The notes: generated from the sequence alone by a model not told the origin. A stretch of DNA of 64,000 nucleotides from Streptacidiphilus rugosus AM-16 (GCF_000744655.1 NZ_JQMJ01000004.1:4154001-4218000); one strand, 5' to 3'. Shown: positions 7,102-17,198, numbered from the stretch's first letter. A program made the numbers and translations.

Positions 7102-8637
7102 CTACTGGAGTGCGGCGAGAAGGGCTGTGCCGTCGGGGACGCCCAGGCCGGTGCAGGCGTCGTATCCCTTCTGGACCGCGTAGCCCACGCCGGGCTGGGG
7201 GAAGGAGGCGTTGTCGTGGCCGACGCCGATGTCGAGCATCGCGGCGCTCGCGCCGTTCTGGTAGAGCAGGGGCGTCAGGAACCGCTGCCGCTTCGCTGCC
7301 GGGAGCTGGGCGTTGATCCGTGTGATGAGGGCGGCCCACAGCGGGGCGGAGGCGCTGGTGCCGCCGTTGGGCCTGGGGCGGCCGTGCAGGATCAGGTCGT
7401 AGTACGGCGGGCCGGCCAGCGCGGCCACATCGGGGACCACTCGACCTGCCTTGGCGCCGGGGTTCAGCGTCTGCACTCGGACGTTGTGCTGCCAATCGGG
7501 ACGGTCGAACAGGACGCTGACGCCACCACCGGTGGCGCCGCCGCGCCCGGCGCGGTCGCCGGGCGCCACCCACCAGGCCTCCTCGTCGCCACCGTTGATC
7601 ATCGTTCCGCCCACGGCGAGCGTCGACGGGCTGGCGGCGGGGTAGTTGACGTGGCAACGGCCGTCGCTCATCTGGTCGCCCGAGCCGTCGTCACCCGAGG
7701 ACACACACACCGTGATGCCCAACTGCGCGGCAGCGGACAGCCGCTTCTCGATTTCGGCGATCGCGACATCCGCCCAGTCGGGGTCGTCCTCGGGCAGTCC
7801 GTAGCTGATCGACAGGGCCACCGGCTTGTCGGCCAGGGCCTGGTCGAGCAGGTCGATCCAGCCCTTCTGGTCCCAGTTCGTGAAGTAGACGGAGATCTGT
7901 GCTGCCGGGACGAGGCCGGCGACGATCTGCACGTCCATCATCACCTCCGGCAGGACCTCCATCACCGCCTGCTGATCCTGACGCGGCATCTGCTGGATCT
8001 CCTGCCACGAGCGCGGCGGGGTGTAGCCGAGCTCCACGACGTCGACCTGGGCCTGCGGCAGGTGGTGCTTGGCGGTGAAGGCCTCGGTGTCGGCGTCGAG
8101 GTAGCCGCCGCCGAACTCGGCGATCGCGACGTGCTGCCCGCCACCGTCGCCGCCCGGGAAGTTGTACCGCTGCTCCAGGTCGGCAGGGCTGAGCGATCCG
8201 AACGCCCCGTGTCCGGTGAACGAGGCCCGCCGGGCCATCCGTCGCTGGTCCAGGCCGAAGACCCCGGTCACGATGCCCTGGAGGTCGGCGGGGATCTTCA
8301 GCTCGCCCTCACGCCCGCGGAAGTCACCCTGCCGATCGCTGTGGTAGATCCCCAGATCGGTCTGGAAGGCCTTGTTCATGGCCTCGACCGTGCCGGTCAT
8401 ACCGAGGCTGCCCTGCGGAATCTTGCTCTCGTCCGAGCTTCGCAGGCCGAACCGCTCCAGCACGGCCTTCGTCTTGTCGGCGTCCGCGCGCCGCTGCTCG
8501 GGGTTCTCGTCCAGGCCCGCCCCGCGCAGCGAGACGGTCACGCTGACACTGTCCTTGGCTCCGGCGTCCCGCACCCGCCGGGCGTCGTGCTTGACGGGCC
8601 GCTCGCTGCCGGCCAGAAGTACATGCTGCTCAGTCAC
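7102..8637 (-). CDS. Sedolisin-type serine-carboxyl peptidase (S53, kumamolisin-like)
   Basis: 511-residue acid protease precursor. The pro-kumamolisin activation domain covers residues about 5-135. The catalytic domain follows, with Glu231 and Asp235 in PEVMMDVQIVAG, the Asp of the oxyanion site near SSGDDGSGD (residues about 313-321), and nucleophile Ser428 in GGTSASAP. A C-terminal Ca-site-like segment is DIGVGHDN...GLGVPDG. All catalytic elements are present. Unlike most secreted sedolisins there is no N-terminal signal peptide: the protein begins MTEQHVLLAG directly with the pro-domain. Export by an unusual route, or an intracellular role, is possible. It is a monocistronic unit. Confidence 0.92.
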   Translation of the reverse strand: MTEQHVLLAGSERPVKHDARRVRDAGAKDSVSVTVSLRGAGLDENPEQRRADADKTKAVLERFGLRSSDESKIPQGSLGMTGTVEAMNKAFQTDLGIYHSDRQGDFRGREGELKIPADLQGIVTGVFGLDQRRMARRASFTGHGAFGSLSPADLEQRYNFPGGDGGGQHVAIAEFGGGYLDADTEAFTAKHHLPQAQVDVVELGYTPPRSWQEIQQMPRQDQQAVMEVLPEVMMDVQIVAGLVPAAQISVYFTNWDQKGWIDLLDQALADKPVALSISYGLPEDDPDWADVAIAEIEKRLSAAAQLGITVCVSSGDDGSGDQMSDGRCHVNYPAASPSTLAVGGTMINGGDEEAWWVAPGDRAGRGGATGGGVSVLFDRPDWQHNVRVQTLNPGAKAGRVVPDVAALAGPPYYDLILHGRPRPNGGTSASAPLWAALITRINAQLPAAKRQRFLTPLLYQNGASAAMLDIGVGHDNASFPQPGVGYAVQKGYDACTGLGVPDGTALLAALQ

Positions 8638-8886
8638 GGATCATTCCCTTCGCATCCGTCTACGGGCGGGCACCGGGACCAGGCCCACCACACCGTCTGT
8701 AGCCGGGGCGCGCGACGGCCACGCCCGTACCCGGGCGTAGTCGCCCGAAGGGAACAGCGGCACCGTCCTCGAGGTCCCAGGTGGCCCCGTGTTGCCCGCT
8801 CCGCGGGCGCCGACCGCCGTCTTTCCACGTCGGGCTGCTGATCAGCGCAGGTGGAGAATCGGGGCCCGAGTATCTAGGGTCACCTC

Positions 8887-9530
<644 letters not shown>

Positions 9531-9540
<10 letters not shown>

Positions 9541-10796
9541 CCGGTTTCCGGGCCAGGGTCGTCGCCCTCACGGTGCTGATCGCCACGGCCGTGGTCGCGA
9601 TACTCGTCGTGGTCTCCCACGTGCTGCTGAGCCGGGTCACGGACACCGACGCGCACGACCTGGCCCGCACCCGCGCCGAGGCGGTCGCGGCGAACGTCAC
9701 CACCCGCGCGGGCCAGGTGGTCCTCACCGACAGCAGCGAGGCGCTGGACGAGGTCGCCTGGGTGTACGCCGACGGCCGCCTGGTCGACGGGAACGTGCCG
9801 GGAAGCGTCGCCGAGAGCGTCGACGCGCTCGCCCGCTCGGGCAGATCGCAGACCGGCGTCGTCGGGAACTACCTGCTCTACGCCCGGGCCCTGCCGGTCG
9901 ACGGACACCAGGCCATGGTGATCGTCCGGGTGGATCTCACGCCCTACGAGACCTCCGAGCGGCGCAGCCTGACCCTGTCGCTGGTCCTGGGCGGCCTCGC
10001 GGTCCTCCTCGCGGGCGGTGTGGCACACCTCGTGGTGCGGCGTGCGCTGCGGGTCGTCCACGAGATGGCCGCGCTCGCGGACGAGTGGGGTCATCACGAG
10101 CCCGGGCGGCGCTTCGACCTCGGCGCACCCCGCGACGAGTTCGGGGAGCTGGGGCAGACGCTGGACCGCCTGCTCGAACGGGTCGAGACGGCGCTGGCCG
10201 ACGAGCGCAGGCTCACCGACGAGATCGCCCACGAGCTGCGGACGCCGCTCACCGTCCTGCGGGGCGAGGCCCAGCTGGCCCAGATGTCCGGCCAGCCCCT
10301 GGCGCCGGAGGCGGTGCTCGGAGAGGTCGACCGGCTCGATGCGGCGGTCACGGCCCTCCTGCAGGCGGCGCGGGCCCGGACGGCCGCCGACGCGCAGTGC
10401 GACCTGCGGTCCGCCCTCCGGCACGCGGTCGCCGGCCGTGAGGTCGAGCTCGCCGTACCCGCCCGGATGACGGCCGCCGTGGGACCGGACGTGGCCGTGG
10501 CTCTGTTGTCGCCCCTGCTGGACAACGCGCTGCGGCATGCGAGGTCGCGGGTCCGGGTCGCCGCGCGCCACGAGGGCGGGGCGATCGTGGTCGACGTCCT
10601 GGACGACGGCCCCGGGTTCGACCCCGAGCAGGTCGACCAGGTCTTCGAAGTGGGCATGACCGGCGGCGACGGTTACGGACTGGGGCTGCCCGTCGTCCGG
10701 CGCATCGCCGCCTCCGCGGGCGTGGAGGTGCGTGCCGTCACGGAGGGCCGCGGCCACGTCGAGGTGACGCTCCCCGCGGCTCGGGTCTCCACGTAG
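9531..10796 (+). CDS. Two-component sensor histidine kinase
   Basis: 421 residues. Membrane segments at about 8-30 and 146-168 flank an extracytoplasmic sensor region of about 115 residues, followed by a HAMP-like linker. The HisKA domain carries the phospho-acceptor His234 in EIAHELRTPL. The ATPase domain has the N-box LLSPLLDNALRHA, G1 DDGPGFD and G2 GYGLGLPVV. The start ATG 9531 overlaps the regulator's stop. The ligand is unknown. The next gene, a COG4705 membrane protein, starts 38 bases after its stop and may be in the same transcript. Confidence 0.95.
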
Positions 10797-10834
10797 TCAG
10801 GTTGTGTGCAGGTTCCTCGCGCGAACCTCCCTGC

Positions 10835-12109
10835 ATGACAACGGCAACTCACGCACGCCAACGCAGCGGGCGTCTCATGCTCAACAAGGTTCCCGAGGTC
10901 ACCGTCTGGTTCTGGGTGATCAAGGTCCTGTGCACGACGGTCGGCGAGAGCTTCGCCGACTGGATCAACATGCAGCTGGGCGTCGGCCTGGTGAACACGG
11001 CCTGGATCTTCACCGCGGTCTTCGTGGTGGTGCTGGCCGTCCAGCTGCGCCTGAGGCGGTACGTGCCGTTCCCTTACTGGCTGACCGTGGTCGTCGTCAG
11101 CGTCACCGGCACCCTGTACACCGACATCCTGACCGACCAGCTGAACGTGCCGCTGTGGATCAGCGCCGCGGTCTTCTCGGTCCTGCTCGCCGTGGTCTTC
11201 GGCGTGTGGTGGACGCGTGAGCGCACGTTGTCGATCCACTCGGTCACCACGTTCTCCCGCGAGTCGTTCTACTGGCTCACGGTCCTGGTCACCTTCGCGC
11301 TCGGCACCGCGACCGGCGACTGGACGCTGGAGCTGACCGGCTGGAGCCCCGGCGTCTCGGTGCTGCTGCCGCTCGGCCTGATCGCGGCGATCACGGCGCT
11401 GTGGCGGTTCGGCGCCAACCCGGTGCTGTCCTTCTGGCTCGCCTACATCCTGACCCGCCCGCTCGGCGCCAACATCGGCGACTGGCTCGCCTCCCCGAAG
11501 GTCGCCCAGAACCCCGGCGACCCGACCGGCCTCGCGCTGGGCACCTTCACCACCAGCCTGATCTTCCTCGGTCTGATCCTGGCCACCGTGGTCTACCTGA
11601 CCGTGACCCGCTCCGATGTGACCGAGACCTGGGAGGCGACCCACCCCGAACACCTCACGGCGAACCCGGGCAGGGAGCGCGTCGCGCTGGGCGGCTTTGT
11701 GGCACTGGCCGCCGCCACCGCAGCCCTGCTGGTCTGGGCCCACGGCCGGCCGCATGTCGGCCCGGCGCCGGAGACCGACACCACCGTGGCCGTCCAGCTG
11801 CCCCCGGGCCAGGCGGTCGCGAAGTTCCCCGCCGCCAAGGTCGCGGCCCTGCGGACGCTGGCCACCACCTCGCTCACGGACGCCAGGTCCGGCAACTCCA
11901 AGGGGGCCCACGCGGCCGCCCAGTCGCTGCGCGACCTGTGGGACGCCGACCAGGACTCGCTCCAGCCGCTGGACAACACCGGCTGGACCTCCGTCGACGC
12001 CCAGATGGACAAGGTCCTGAAGACCTTCGGCATCGACCACTCGAACCCGCCGATGTCGGCCGCCCAGCAGGAGACCGAACTCACCGCCCTTCTCGCGGAC
12101 CTGCGCTGA
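10835..12109 (+). CDS. COG4705-type membrane protein, with C-terminal extension
   Basis: 424 residues. Residues about 15-275 form a membrane domain of around eight helices with the family signature LNKVPEVTVWFWVIKVLCTT, VGESFADW and a repeated half, TLSIHSV...FYWLTVLVTFALGTATGDW and YILTRPLGANIGDW. The C-terminal 150 residues, after another membrane segment (LAAATAALLVWAHG), are soluble and rich in Ala/Gln, a tail the paralogue at 12256 lacks. Function is unknown; the family is called a predicted membrane-anchored protein. ATG 10835 has no clear ribosome site; ATG 10877 (MLNKVPEV) is the alternative. Context suggests control by the adjacent two-component system. Confidence 0.8.
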   Translation: MTTATHARQRSGRLMLNKVPEVTVWFWVIKVLCTTVGESFADWINMQLGVGLVNTAWIFTAVFVVVLAVQLRLRRYVPFPYWLTVVVVSVTGTLYTDILTDQLNVPLWISAAVFSVLLAVVFGVWWTRERTLSIHSVTTFSRESFYWLTVLVTFALGTATGDWTLELTGWSPGVSVLLPLGLIAAITALWRFGANPVLSFWLAYILTRPLGANIGDWLASPKVAQNPGDPTGLALGTFTTSLIFLGLILATVVYLTVTRSDVTETWEATHPEHLTANPGRERVALGGFVALAAATAALLVWAHGRPHVGPAPETDTTVAVQLPPGQAVAKFPAAKVAALRTLATTSLTDARSGNSKGAHAAAQSLRDLWDADQDSLQPLDNTGWTSVDAQMDKVLKTFGIDHSNPPMSAAQQETELTALLADLR

Positions 12110-12120
12110 GCAGAGCCGTT

Positions 12121-12170
12121 CGCCGGTGGAGTCCTGCATCGCACGGGTACGGGCGATGCAGGCTCCGGCG
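12121..12170. terminator. Bidirectional hairpin between convergent COG4705 genes
   Basis: CCTGCATCGC (12133-12142) pairs with GCGATGCAGG (12153-12162), and the outer CGCCGG and CCGGCG also pair across a small bulge. It lies between the stops at 12109 and 12256 and can serve both genes. Confidence 0.7.
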
Positions 12171-12255
12171 GGACGTGCCGCGTTCGACGAGCCCCCACCG
12201 CCGTCCCACCCCTCGCGTGCGGACTGCCGGTTGACAACCCCAACCGGATCGACAG

Positions 12256-13074
12256 TCAACGGGCGTGCTCGGGCTGCGGCAGCGGCGCGGGACGCTCGGC
12301 GGGCTGCACGTCGATCCTGGTGACGGCCAGGTAGGCGACCACGCCGACGATCAGCGCGGTGAGACCGAGGACCACGGGCGCGTCCCCGAACCCCAGGCCG
12401 CCACTGGAGTGCGGCTTGGCGAAACCGTCGGCGAGGGAGGCCCCCAGCGGACGCGTGATGACGTAGGCGGCCCAGAAACAGAAGACCGGGTTCCAGCCCA
12501 GCAGGCGGTGTCCCAGGGCAGGGACGAGGATCAGCGCGGCGAAGATCCCGGCGGAGGCGAAGTAACCCAGGTGGAGCGTGAAGGCCGTGAAGTCGCCCAG
12601 CGCGGTGCCCATCGCGAAGGTCGCCACGACGGTGGCCCAGTAGAACGCCTCCCGTCGCGGGGTGTCGATGCTGTGGATGGACAGGGTGCCCTCGGTGCGC
12701 CGCCACAGCCAGAACACACCCGCGAGCAGCAGGGCGTACAACAGGCTCGAGGCGGTGTACGGGACGCCGAGGGCGACGTGCATGACGTCGGCGGCCATGG
12801 TGCCGAAAATGCCCACCATCGCGACGGCGAGCCAGTAGGTCCACGCCCGGTAGCGGCGCATCCGGAACTGCAGTGCCAGGGCCGCGACGAAGGCCAGGAA
12901 CCCGAGGACGACGGCGATCTGCGGCACCATGGCCTGGACCAGGTAGTCGGAGGCACCCTCGCCCAGTGCCGTCGACAAACCCTTGGCGATCCAGAACGCG
13001 GCGACGATACCGGGGACGCGCAGCGCCACTTCTCCGGTGCCGGAGCCCTGACGGTGGCGGGCGGTGCTGTTCAT
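12256..13074 (-). CDS. COG4705-type membrane protein, short paralogue
   Basis: 272 residues, about eight membrane helices. It shares with the gene at 10835 the elements RVPGIVAAFWIAKGLSTALG, GASDYL, TLSIHSIDTPRREAFYWATV, FAMGTALGDF and YVITRPLGASLADG, so the two are paralogues converging on one terminator. ATG 13074 is chosen for the GGAG 8 bases upstream and because the conserved domain starts about 20 residues later. The C-terminus is short and Pro-rich. Function is unknown; duplicated internal motifs (TRPLGA.x.D; SIHS) suggest an internally symmetric membrane fold. Confidence 0.8.
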   Translation of the reverse strand: MNSTARHRQGSGTGEVALRVPGIVAAFWIAKGLSTALGEGASDYLVQAMVPQIAVVLGFLAFVAALALQFRMRRYRAWTYWLAVAMVGIFGTMAADVMHVALGVPYTASSLLYALLLAGVFWLWRRTEGTLSIHSIDTPRREAFYWATVVATFAMGTALGDFTAFTLHLGYFASAGIFAALILVPALGHRLLGWNPVFCFWAAYVITRPLGASLADGFAKPHSSGGLGFGDAPVVLGLTALIVGVVAYLAVTRIDVQPAERPAPLPQPEHAR

Positions 13075-13258
13075 CGAGTTACTCCAGACGGGCAGGATGA
13101 GGATGAGGGCGAAGGCGGTGAAGGAAGGTGTCCTGCACGGTTGCGGGCCGCGCGGGCCGGGTGGATCGAAGCCGCTGACATCGGCGCCGCCGCGGTGGCC
13201 GGTGGGCCGTCCCGCGGAGACTGTCGGAGGCTGTGTCATCGGCCGGAGCAGCGGGGTC

Positions 13259-14056
13259 TCAGGCGACGTCGGACCTCTCGTTCGGCGGTCGTCGTTCGCG
13301 CAGGCCGGCCAGGATGAGGTCGAGTCCGTACTGGTACTGGCCGGGGCTGTCCTGGGCGCAGTCCAGCAGCATCGGGGCCAGTTGGGCGAGGTGGGGTCGG
13401 TTCTCGGGCGGATGGGCGACGCGGTCGCGGAGGGAGGCCAGTGTGTCGGGACGTGCGGCGAGGTGGTTCTCGCGCAGCGCCGATCCGATGGTGAAGCGGG
13501 CCAGGGTCCCGTAGGCGCGTGCAGCGTCGGCCTGCTGGAGTCCTGCTGCGGACAGCAGGCCCAGCATCCGGTCCAGTGCGTCCGTCGCGGCGTCCGTCAC
13601 CTCGTCGCGGCCGGCTGCGTCCCGCAGGAGGTCCAGCACGGCGGGTCTGCTGGTGAACAGCTGGTACAGCGCGGTCCAGGCGGCGCGCAGCTGCTGGTCC
13701 CAGCTGCCGCCGGTGGCCGGCGGCACGCAGTCGGCCAGCGCGTGGTCCAGCGCGGAGCGCAGCAGTTCGTCCTTGCTGGGGAAGTGGGTGTAGAGCGCCA
13801 TGGTGCCCACGCCCAGTTCCGCGGCCAGCGCGCGCATGGAGAACGCCGCCAGCCCGTTCGCGTCCAGGAACTGCAGGACGTGATCGATGATCAGGGCCCG
13901 GCTGAGGGAACCCCGAGGGGCACGCGCTCCGCCGCGTGGACGCTCCGGAACGGCTCGGGCCCGCGGCTGCGTACCGGTCGACACCGGGCATGCCGTGTGG
14001 CGGGCACCGCCGCCGTCACCACCATGGGTCGACGAACTCGGAACGTCTACAGCCAT
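13259..14056 (-). CDS. TetR/AcrR-family repressor
   Basis: 265 residues. A disordered, basic N-terminus of about 45 residues precedes the HTH domain (about 48-95: LSRALIIDHVLQFLDANGLA, FSMRALAAELGVGTMALYTH, FPSKDELL). The rest is an all-helical ligand domain of the tetracycline-repressor C-terminal type, with REN HLAARPDTL and GLDLILAGL near the end. A 7-bp-arm palindrome overlaps the start codon (14045-14062), so the protein very probably represses itself. The neighbouring COG4705 gene starts 185 bases downstream on the same strand and is the likeliest other target. Confidence 0.88.
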   Translation of the reverse strand: MAVDVPSSSTHGGDGGGARHTACPVSTGTQPRARAVPERPRGGARAPRGSLSRALIIDHVLQFLDANGLAAFSMRALAAELGVGTMALYTHFPSKDELLRSALDHALADCVPPATGGSWDQQLRAAWTALYQLFTSRPAVLDLLRDAAGRDEVTDAATDALDRMLGLLSAAGLQQADAARAYGTLARFTIGSALRENHLAARPDTLASLRDRVAHPPENRPHLAQLAPMLLDCAQDSPGQYQYGLDLILAGLRERRPPNERSDVA

Positions 14057-14062
14057 GTAGAC
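14045..14062. promoter_or_regulatory. TetR operator overlapping the tetR start codon
   Basis: GTCTACA-GCCA-TGTAGAC, a perfect dyad with 7-bp arms. The start codon (complement of 14054-14056) lies inside it, and TAGGGT upstream could be the -10 of a leaderless promoter. A bound dimer would block both transcription start and translation. Confidence 0.65.
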
Positions 14063-14146
14063 ACCCTAGGGGATCGCCGGACCGGACAACCGGCGGGGCT
14101 CCCTCACCGCTGCCCCGGGTGGCGATGACGGAGGCCGGAAACCCGG

Positions 14147-14181
14147 GCGCAGGGCCGGCCCGAGGCGGGCCGGCCCTGCGC
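14147..14181. terminator. Strong hairpin, 15-bp stem
   Basis: Perfect inverted repeat GCGCAGGGCCGGCCC / GGGCCGGCCCTGCGC with loop GAGGC, 16 bases after the stop of the secreted-protein gene at 14197. Confidence 0.8.
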
Positions 14182-14196
14182 CGAGGGGAGATCGGA

Positions 14197-15813
14197 TCAG
14201 TCGCCGGGAACGTACGCGATGCCACGCAGGGCTTCGCCGGACCGGGCCGTGCGCAGGGTCTGGAAGGTGTCGCCCGTCGCGGTGGTCGCGTCGAGGTGGT
14301 CGGTCACCCGGACCAGGCGGTTGGGGTCCGCGCCCTCGTCGGTGGCGCCGGAGACGGTGGAGGTGACGCCCCAGACGGTCACGGTCCCGTCGGCGTCGAC
14401 CTTGCCGGTGATGGTGCGCAGGCCGTCCGTGGCCGGCGCCCAGGGCAGGCCGGTGGCGGCGTTGTCACCGGTCGGATAGCAGGAGACCCGGTACGGCGTG
14501 CCGAGGTCGAGCCCGTTCTGGATCGTGTACGCCGGCGTCCACGCCCCGTCGCGGAGCACCCACTTCTGCAGGCCCGCGCCGGTCTGCGCGGCGGCGGTGG
14601 TGTAGGTGTTCGTGGCCGGGTCGTAGGCGTTGCCGCCGTCGCCCTCGTCGGCGACGTACATCGTGGTGTCGTTCGCGAACCAGACGCCGAACGGGAAGGA
14701 GGTGGTCGACTTCAGTGCGGTGGGGAAGCCCTTGAGGATGCACATGTTCTGCGGCAGGCCCGTGGACGGCAGCGTCGCCGGGTCGTAGGAGAGCGGCTTG
14801 GTCGGCAGCGGCGCTCCCGGCACCGGGAGGCCGACGCCGGTCGGGCAGGCGGTGCCGGTGGTGTCGATGAAGTAGACGGTGTTGACGCCGTTCCCGCCGC
14901 TGCCCTTGGTCAGGTAGACCACGTTGTCGTGGACGGTCAGCCCGCGGAAGTTGGTGTCCTTGCCGACCTTGTCGGCCTTGTCGCCGAGCTGGGTGATGCT
15001 GAAGCCACCGGCCGGGGTCGGCAGGCCCACCTGCTGTGCGCTCTCGGGCAGCGTGGAGGGGGTCGCCATCTGCGCGCCGGCGCCGGCGATCACGCCGAAG
15101 GGCTGCGGGTTGCCGCCGTTGCCGGCGTTGCCGGACATGAAGAGCTGGTTGTGCGCGCTGTCGAGGATCGCCGAGCGCCCGTTGTTGCCGCTGTAGGCGT
15201 TGGTCTCGGTGTAACCGAGCGCACCGTTGCCACGGAGCACCGCGACGGCACGGTAGTAGGAGCTGCCGACCGGGTTGCTCGGGTCCACGACACCGGGAGT
15301 GTTGGAGTTGGACACGTCGGGTGTGTTCACCGGTGCGACATAGCCCATGAACGTGAGCGCGCGTCCGTCGGTGGAGAGGTTGAGACCGATCTCCGACTTC
15401 GACGGGAAGCTGGTCACCAGATGGTCCCCGCGGACGTCGGTCGGGACCCGGAGCGAGCGGACCGTGCGGCCGCCCGGGGTCAGGGTGTCCAGCAGGATCG
15501 GCGAGGAGACGCCGAAACTCGCGTCCACCGACTCGTTGTTGAAGACCTCCGGGTAGCCGCCGTCGGCGACCGCCGTGACGCACGCGGTCGTGCAGCCGGC
15601 CGGCAGCTTGGTGACGCCGGGGACGATCGAGTCCCTGCCGGCCGTGTACACGGTGCGGGACAGGACCAGGTGGCCGGGAAGAAGGACCCGGTGGTCGCCG
15701 GACCCGCCGTGGCCGGTCGGGGCGGCGGACGCCGCCGCACCGGGAATGAGCACAAGACCGGACAGAACGCCGCTGACGGCTGCGGCGACAAGGGTCTTGG
15801 AGGCGCGCTTCAT
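14197..15813 (-). CDS. Large secreted protein of unknown function (probable beta-propeller-like)
   Basis: 538 residues with a clear signal peptide: MKRASK, a hydrophobic core AAAVSGVLSGLVLIPGAAA and an ASAAP cleavage region at about 28-32. The mature protein is rich in Gly, Asn, Thr and Ser with repeated short blades: GLNLSTDGRALTFMGYVAP, FNNESVDASFG, DNVVYLTKGSGGNGVNTVYF, FGVWFANDTTMYVADEGDGG and DGTVTVWGVTSTVSG. These look like secreted beta-propeller (NHL/TIGR03118-like) proteins, but no exact family is certain. Cys residues (C74, C78, others) could form disulfides. It is monocistronic, with a strong hairpin after the stop. Confidence 0.75.
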   Translation of the reverse strand: MKRASKTLVAAAVSGVLSGLVLIPGAAASAAPTGHGGSGDHRVLLPGHLVLSRTVYTAGRDSIVPGVTKLPAGCTTACVTAVADGGYPEVFNNESVDASFGVSSPILLDTLTPGGRTVRSLRVPTDVRGDHLVTSFPSKSEIGLNLSTDGRALTFMGYVAPVNTPDVSNSNTPGVVDPSNPVGSSYYRAVAVLRGNGALGYTETNAYSGNNGRSAILDSAHNQLFMSGNAGNGGNPQPFGVIAGAGAQMATPSTLPESAQQVGLPTPAGGFSITQLGDKADKVGKDTNFRGLTVHDNVVYLTKGSGGNGVNTVYFIDTTGTACPTGVGLPVPGAPLPTKPLSYDPATLPSTGLPQNMCILKGFPTALKSTTSFPFGVWFANDTTMYVADEGDGGNAYDPATNTYTTAAAQTGAGLQKWVLRDGAWTPAYTIQNGLDLGTPYRVSCYPTGDNAATGLPWAPATDGLRTITGKVDADGTVTVWGVTSTVSGATDEGADPNRLVRVTDHLDATTATGDTFQTLRTARSGEALRGIAYVPGD

Positions 15814-15952
15814 CTACGTTGCCCTTCGACAAGTGGAGCGGTCAACGCAGGCTAAGCAACGGCGAGTCCGGCCAACACCAACGCATTCTGACGGTTGGCC
15901 GAACTCCGGGCGCGAGAGGGCGACCGGCTGTGATCGGGTGCGGCCGGGTGGT

Positions 15953-16876
15953 TCACGCCTCCCCGACCGGGTCGTCGACGGGTGCGGGTGCTCGGCGCAC
16001 CAGCTGCCCGGTGAGGGCGGCGGCGGCCCAGCCGACCAGGGCGATGCTCAGCGTCGTGACCGCGAGGTGGACGATGTTGTTGCCGAGGCGATCGCTGACG
16101 GTGCCGCGCACGGTGAAGCCGCCGTCCTGATCGGGTGGGCCGCCACCGCCGAGGACGGCGACCGCGACGGTGGCGTAGAGCAGTTGGAGCAGTCCGGCGC
16201 TGAAGGCGGCCAGGCGTGCGACCCGGCGCCCCGCGGCCGGATCACGGCGCCACAGGGTGCCTGCGGCGCCGATGGCTCCGGGGACCGCGAGTAGGGCGAC
16301 CCCTCGATGCCAGCCGGTCGGGACGTAGGTGACCTGCTCGGCAGCGCCGAACCCGGCCAGTGCGAGTCCGACCGTGGCCGCGAACAGGCCGCCGACCAGG
16401 CCGGGCAGGGCGATCCCTGGTCGTCGCAGCAGCACGGTGGCACCGACCAGGCACCCGATGCAGATCAGCAGGACGACGACGAGGGCGATCCAGCCGCCCA
16501 CGCCGAACCAGCCGCCGGCACCGAGCCGGTAGTGGACGGTGAGCCCTGCGTAGAGGGCGAAGGTGGTCGCGGTGATCCCGGCCATCGCCCACAGACCCAC
16601 GGCGGCCCGGCCCCAGGGCGGCATGAGCAGCGCCGCGCCGACGCAGCCGGCGGCGAAGCGGATCCGTCGCCACCGCCCGGTGAGGTGGGCGAGTTCGCCG
16701 AGCATGGCCTGCCCCCACTCGGCCCGCTGCGGTGACAGCAGGTCGGCCGCCCAGCGCAGCAGCCTCAGCGGCACGTCCTCGCCCGGGCCGTCCGGGAGTC
16801 GACGCGGGTCGCGACGGTACACCGCGATCGCCACGGCGACCGGCGCCAACAGGAACACGATGAAGAGCGGCATCAC
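15953..16876 (-). CDS. Multi-pass membrane protein linked to PadR
   Basis: 307 residues with about seven to eight membrane helices: PLFIVFLLAPVAVAIAVY at the N-terminus, then a short soluble loop containing LLSPQRAEWGQAMLGELAHL, followed by helices to residue 285. The loop motif resembles the cytosolic segment found in actinobacterial membrane proteins regulated by PadR repressors. The start GTG overlaps the PadR stop (GTGA), so the genes are translationally coupled. It is probably a PadR-regulated membrane protein of unknown substrate. Confidence 0.75.
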   Translation of the reverse strand: MMPLFIVFLLAPVAVAIAVYRRDPRRLPDGPGEDVPLRLLRWAADLLSPQRAEWGQAMLGELAHLTGRWRRIRFAAGCVGAALLMPPWGRAAVGLWAMAGITATTFALYAGLTVHYRLGAGGWFGVGGWIALVVVLLICIGCLVGATVLLRRPGIALPGLVGGLFAATVGLALAGFGAAEQVTYVPTGWHRGVALLAVPGAIGAAGTLWRRDPAAGRRVARLAAFSAGLLQLLYATVAVAVLGGGGPPDQDGGFTVRGTVSDRLGNNIVHLAVTTLSIALVGWAAAALTGQLVRRAPAPVDDPVGEA

Positions 16877-17187
16877 GCCTCACTCGGACGAGGACGGGGG
16901 TGGGCGGCGCCACGTTCGGAACGGGCCGCGGTCAGGGCGGCCACGAAGTCGCGACCGGCGCCGGTCAGGCGGTAGAGGTGCCGGGGCGGCCGACTGCCGA
17001 CACCCGGCTCCCAGGACGTCTCGAGCAGGCCGCGGTCGGCCAGCCGGACCAGGATCGGATACAGCGAACCCGATTTGAGGTTCACTTCGCTGCTGAGGTC
17101 GTAGCCGTATCGCCACCGGGACGGATCGGCGGCCAGCGCCCGCAGGACGGTGACGGTCTGCGGTGAAGGAGGCCGGTTACGCTGCAC
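16873..17187 (-). CDS. PadR-family transcriptional regulator
   Basis: 104-residue winged-helix repressor: QTVTVLRALAADPSRWRYGY, DLSSEVNLKSGSLYPILVRL, DRGLLETSWE, RHLYRLTGAGRDFVAAL. The SGSLYPIL recognition helix and the RxYYxLT-type wing (here RHLYRLT) are typical. The C-terminus is short (PadR subfamily-2 size, without the long dimerisation helices). GTG start at 17187. A small dyad lies just upstream at 17199-17210. It is coupled to the membrane gene at 15953 and likely regulates it together with itself. Confidence 0.9.
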   Translation of the reverse strand: MQRNRPPSPQTVTVLRALAADPSRWRYGYDLSSEVNLKSGSLYPILVRLADRGLLETSWEPGVGSRPPRHLYRLTGAGRDFVAALTAARSERGAAHPRPRPSEA

Positions 17188-17198
17188 GAGCGTTAACT

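Noticed and set aside
8729..8734. GGGTAC on the minus strand upstream of the sedolisin gene
   Set aside because: No GNNT at 14-16 bases upstream and no NCGC extension.
6394..8841. A very long plus-strand open frame across the sedolisin gene
   Set aside because: It is the antisense shadow of the peptidase gene: Gly/Arg/Val-rich composition, no recognisable domain, and the opposite strand holds a complete S53 peptidase.
12145..12151. GGGTACGG resembling a SigB -10
   Set aside because: It is the loop of the terminator hairpin between convergent genes.
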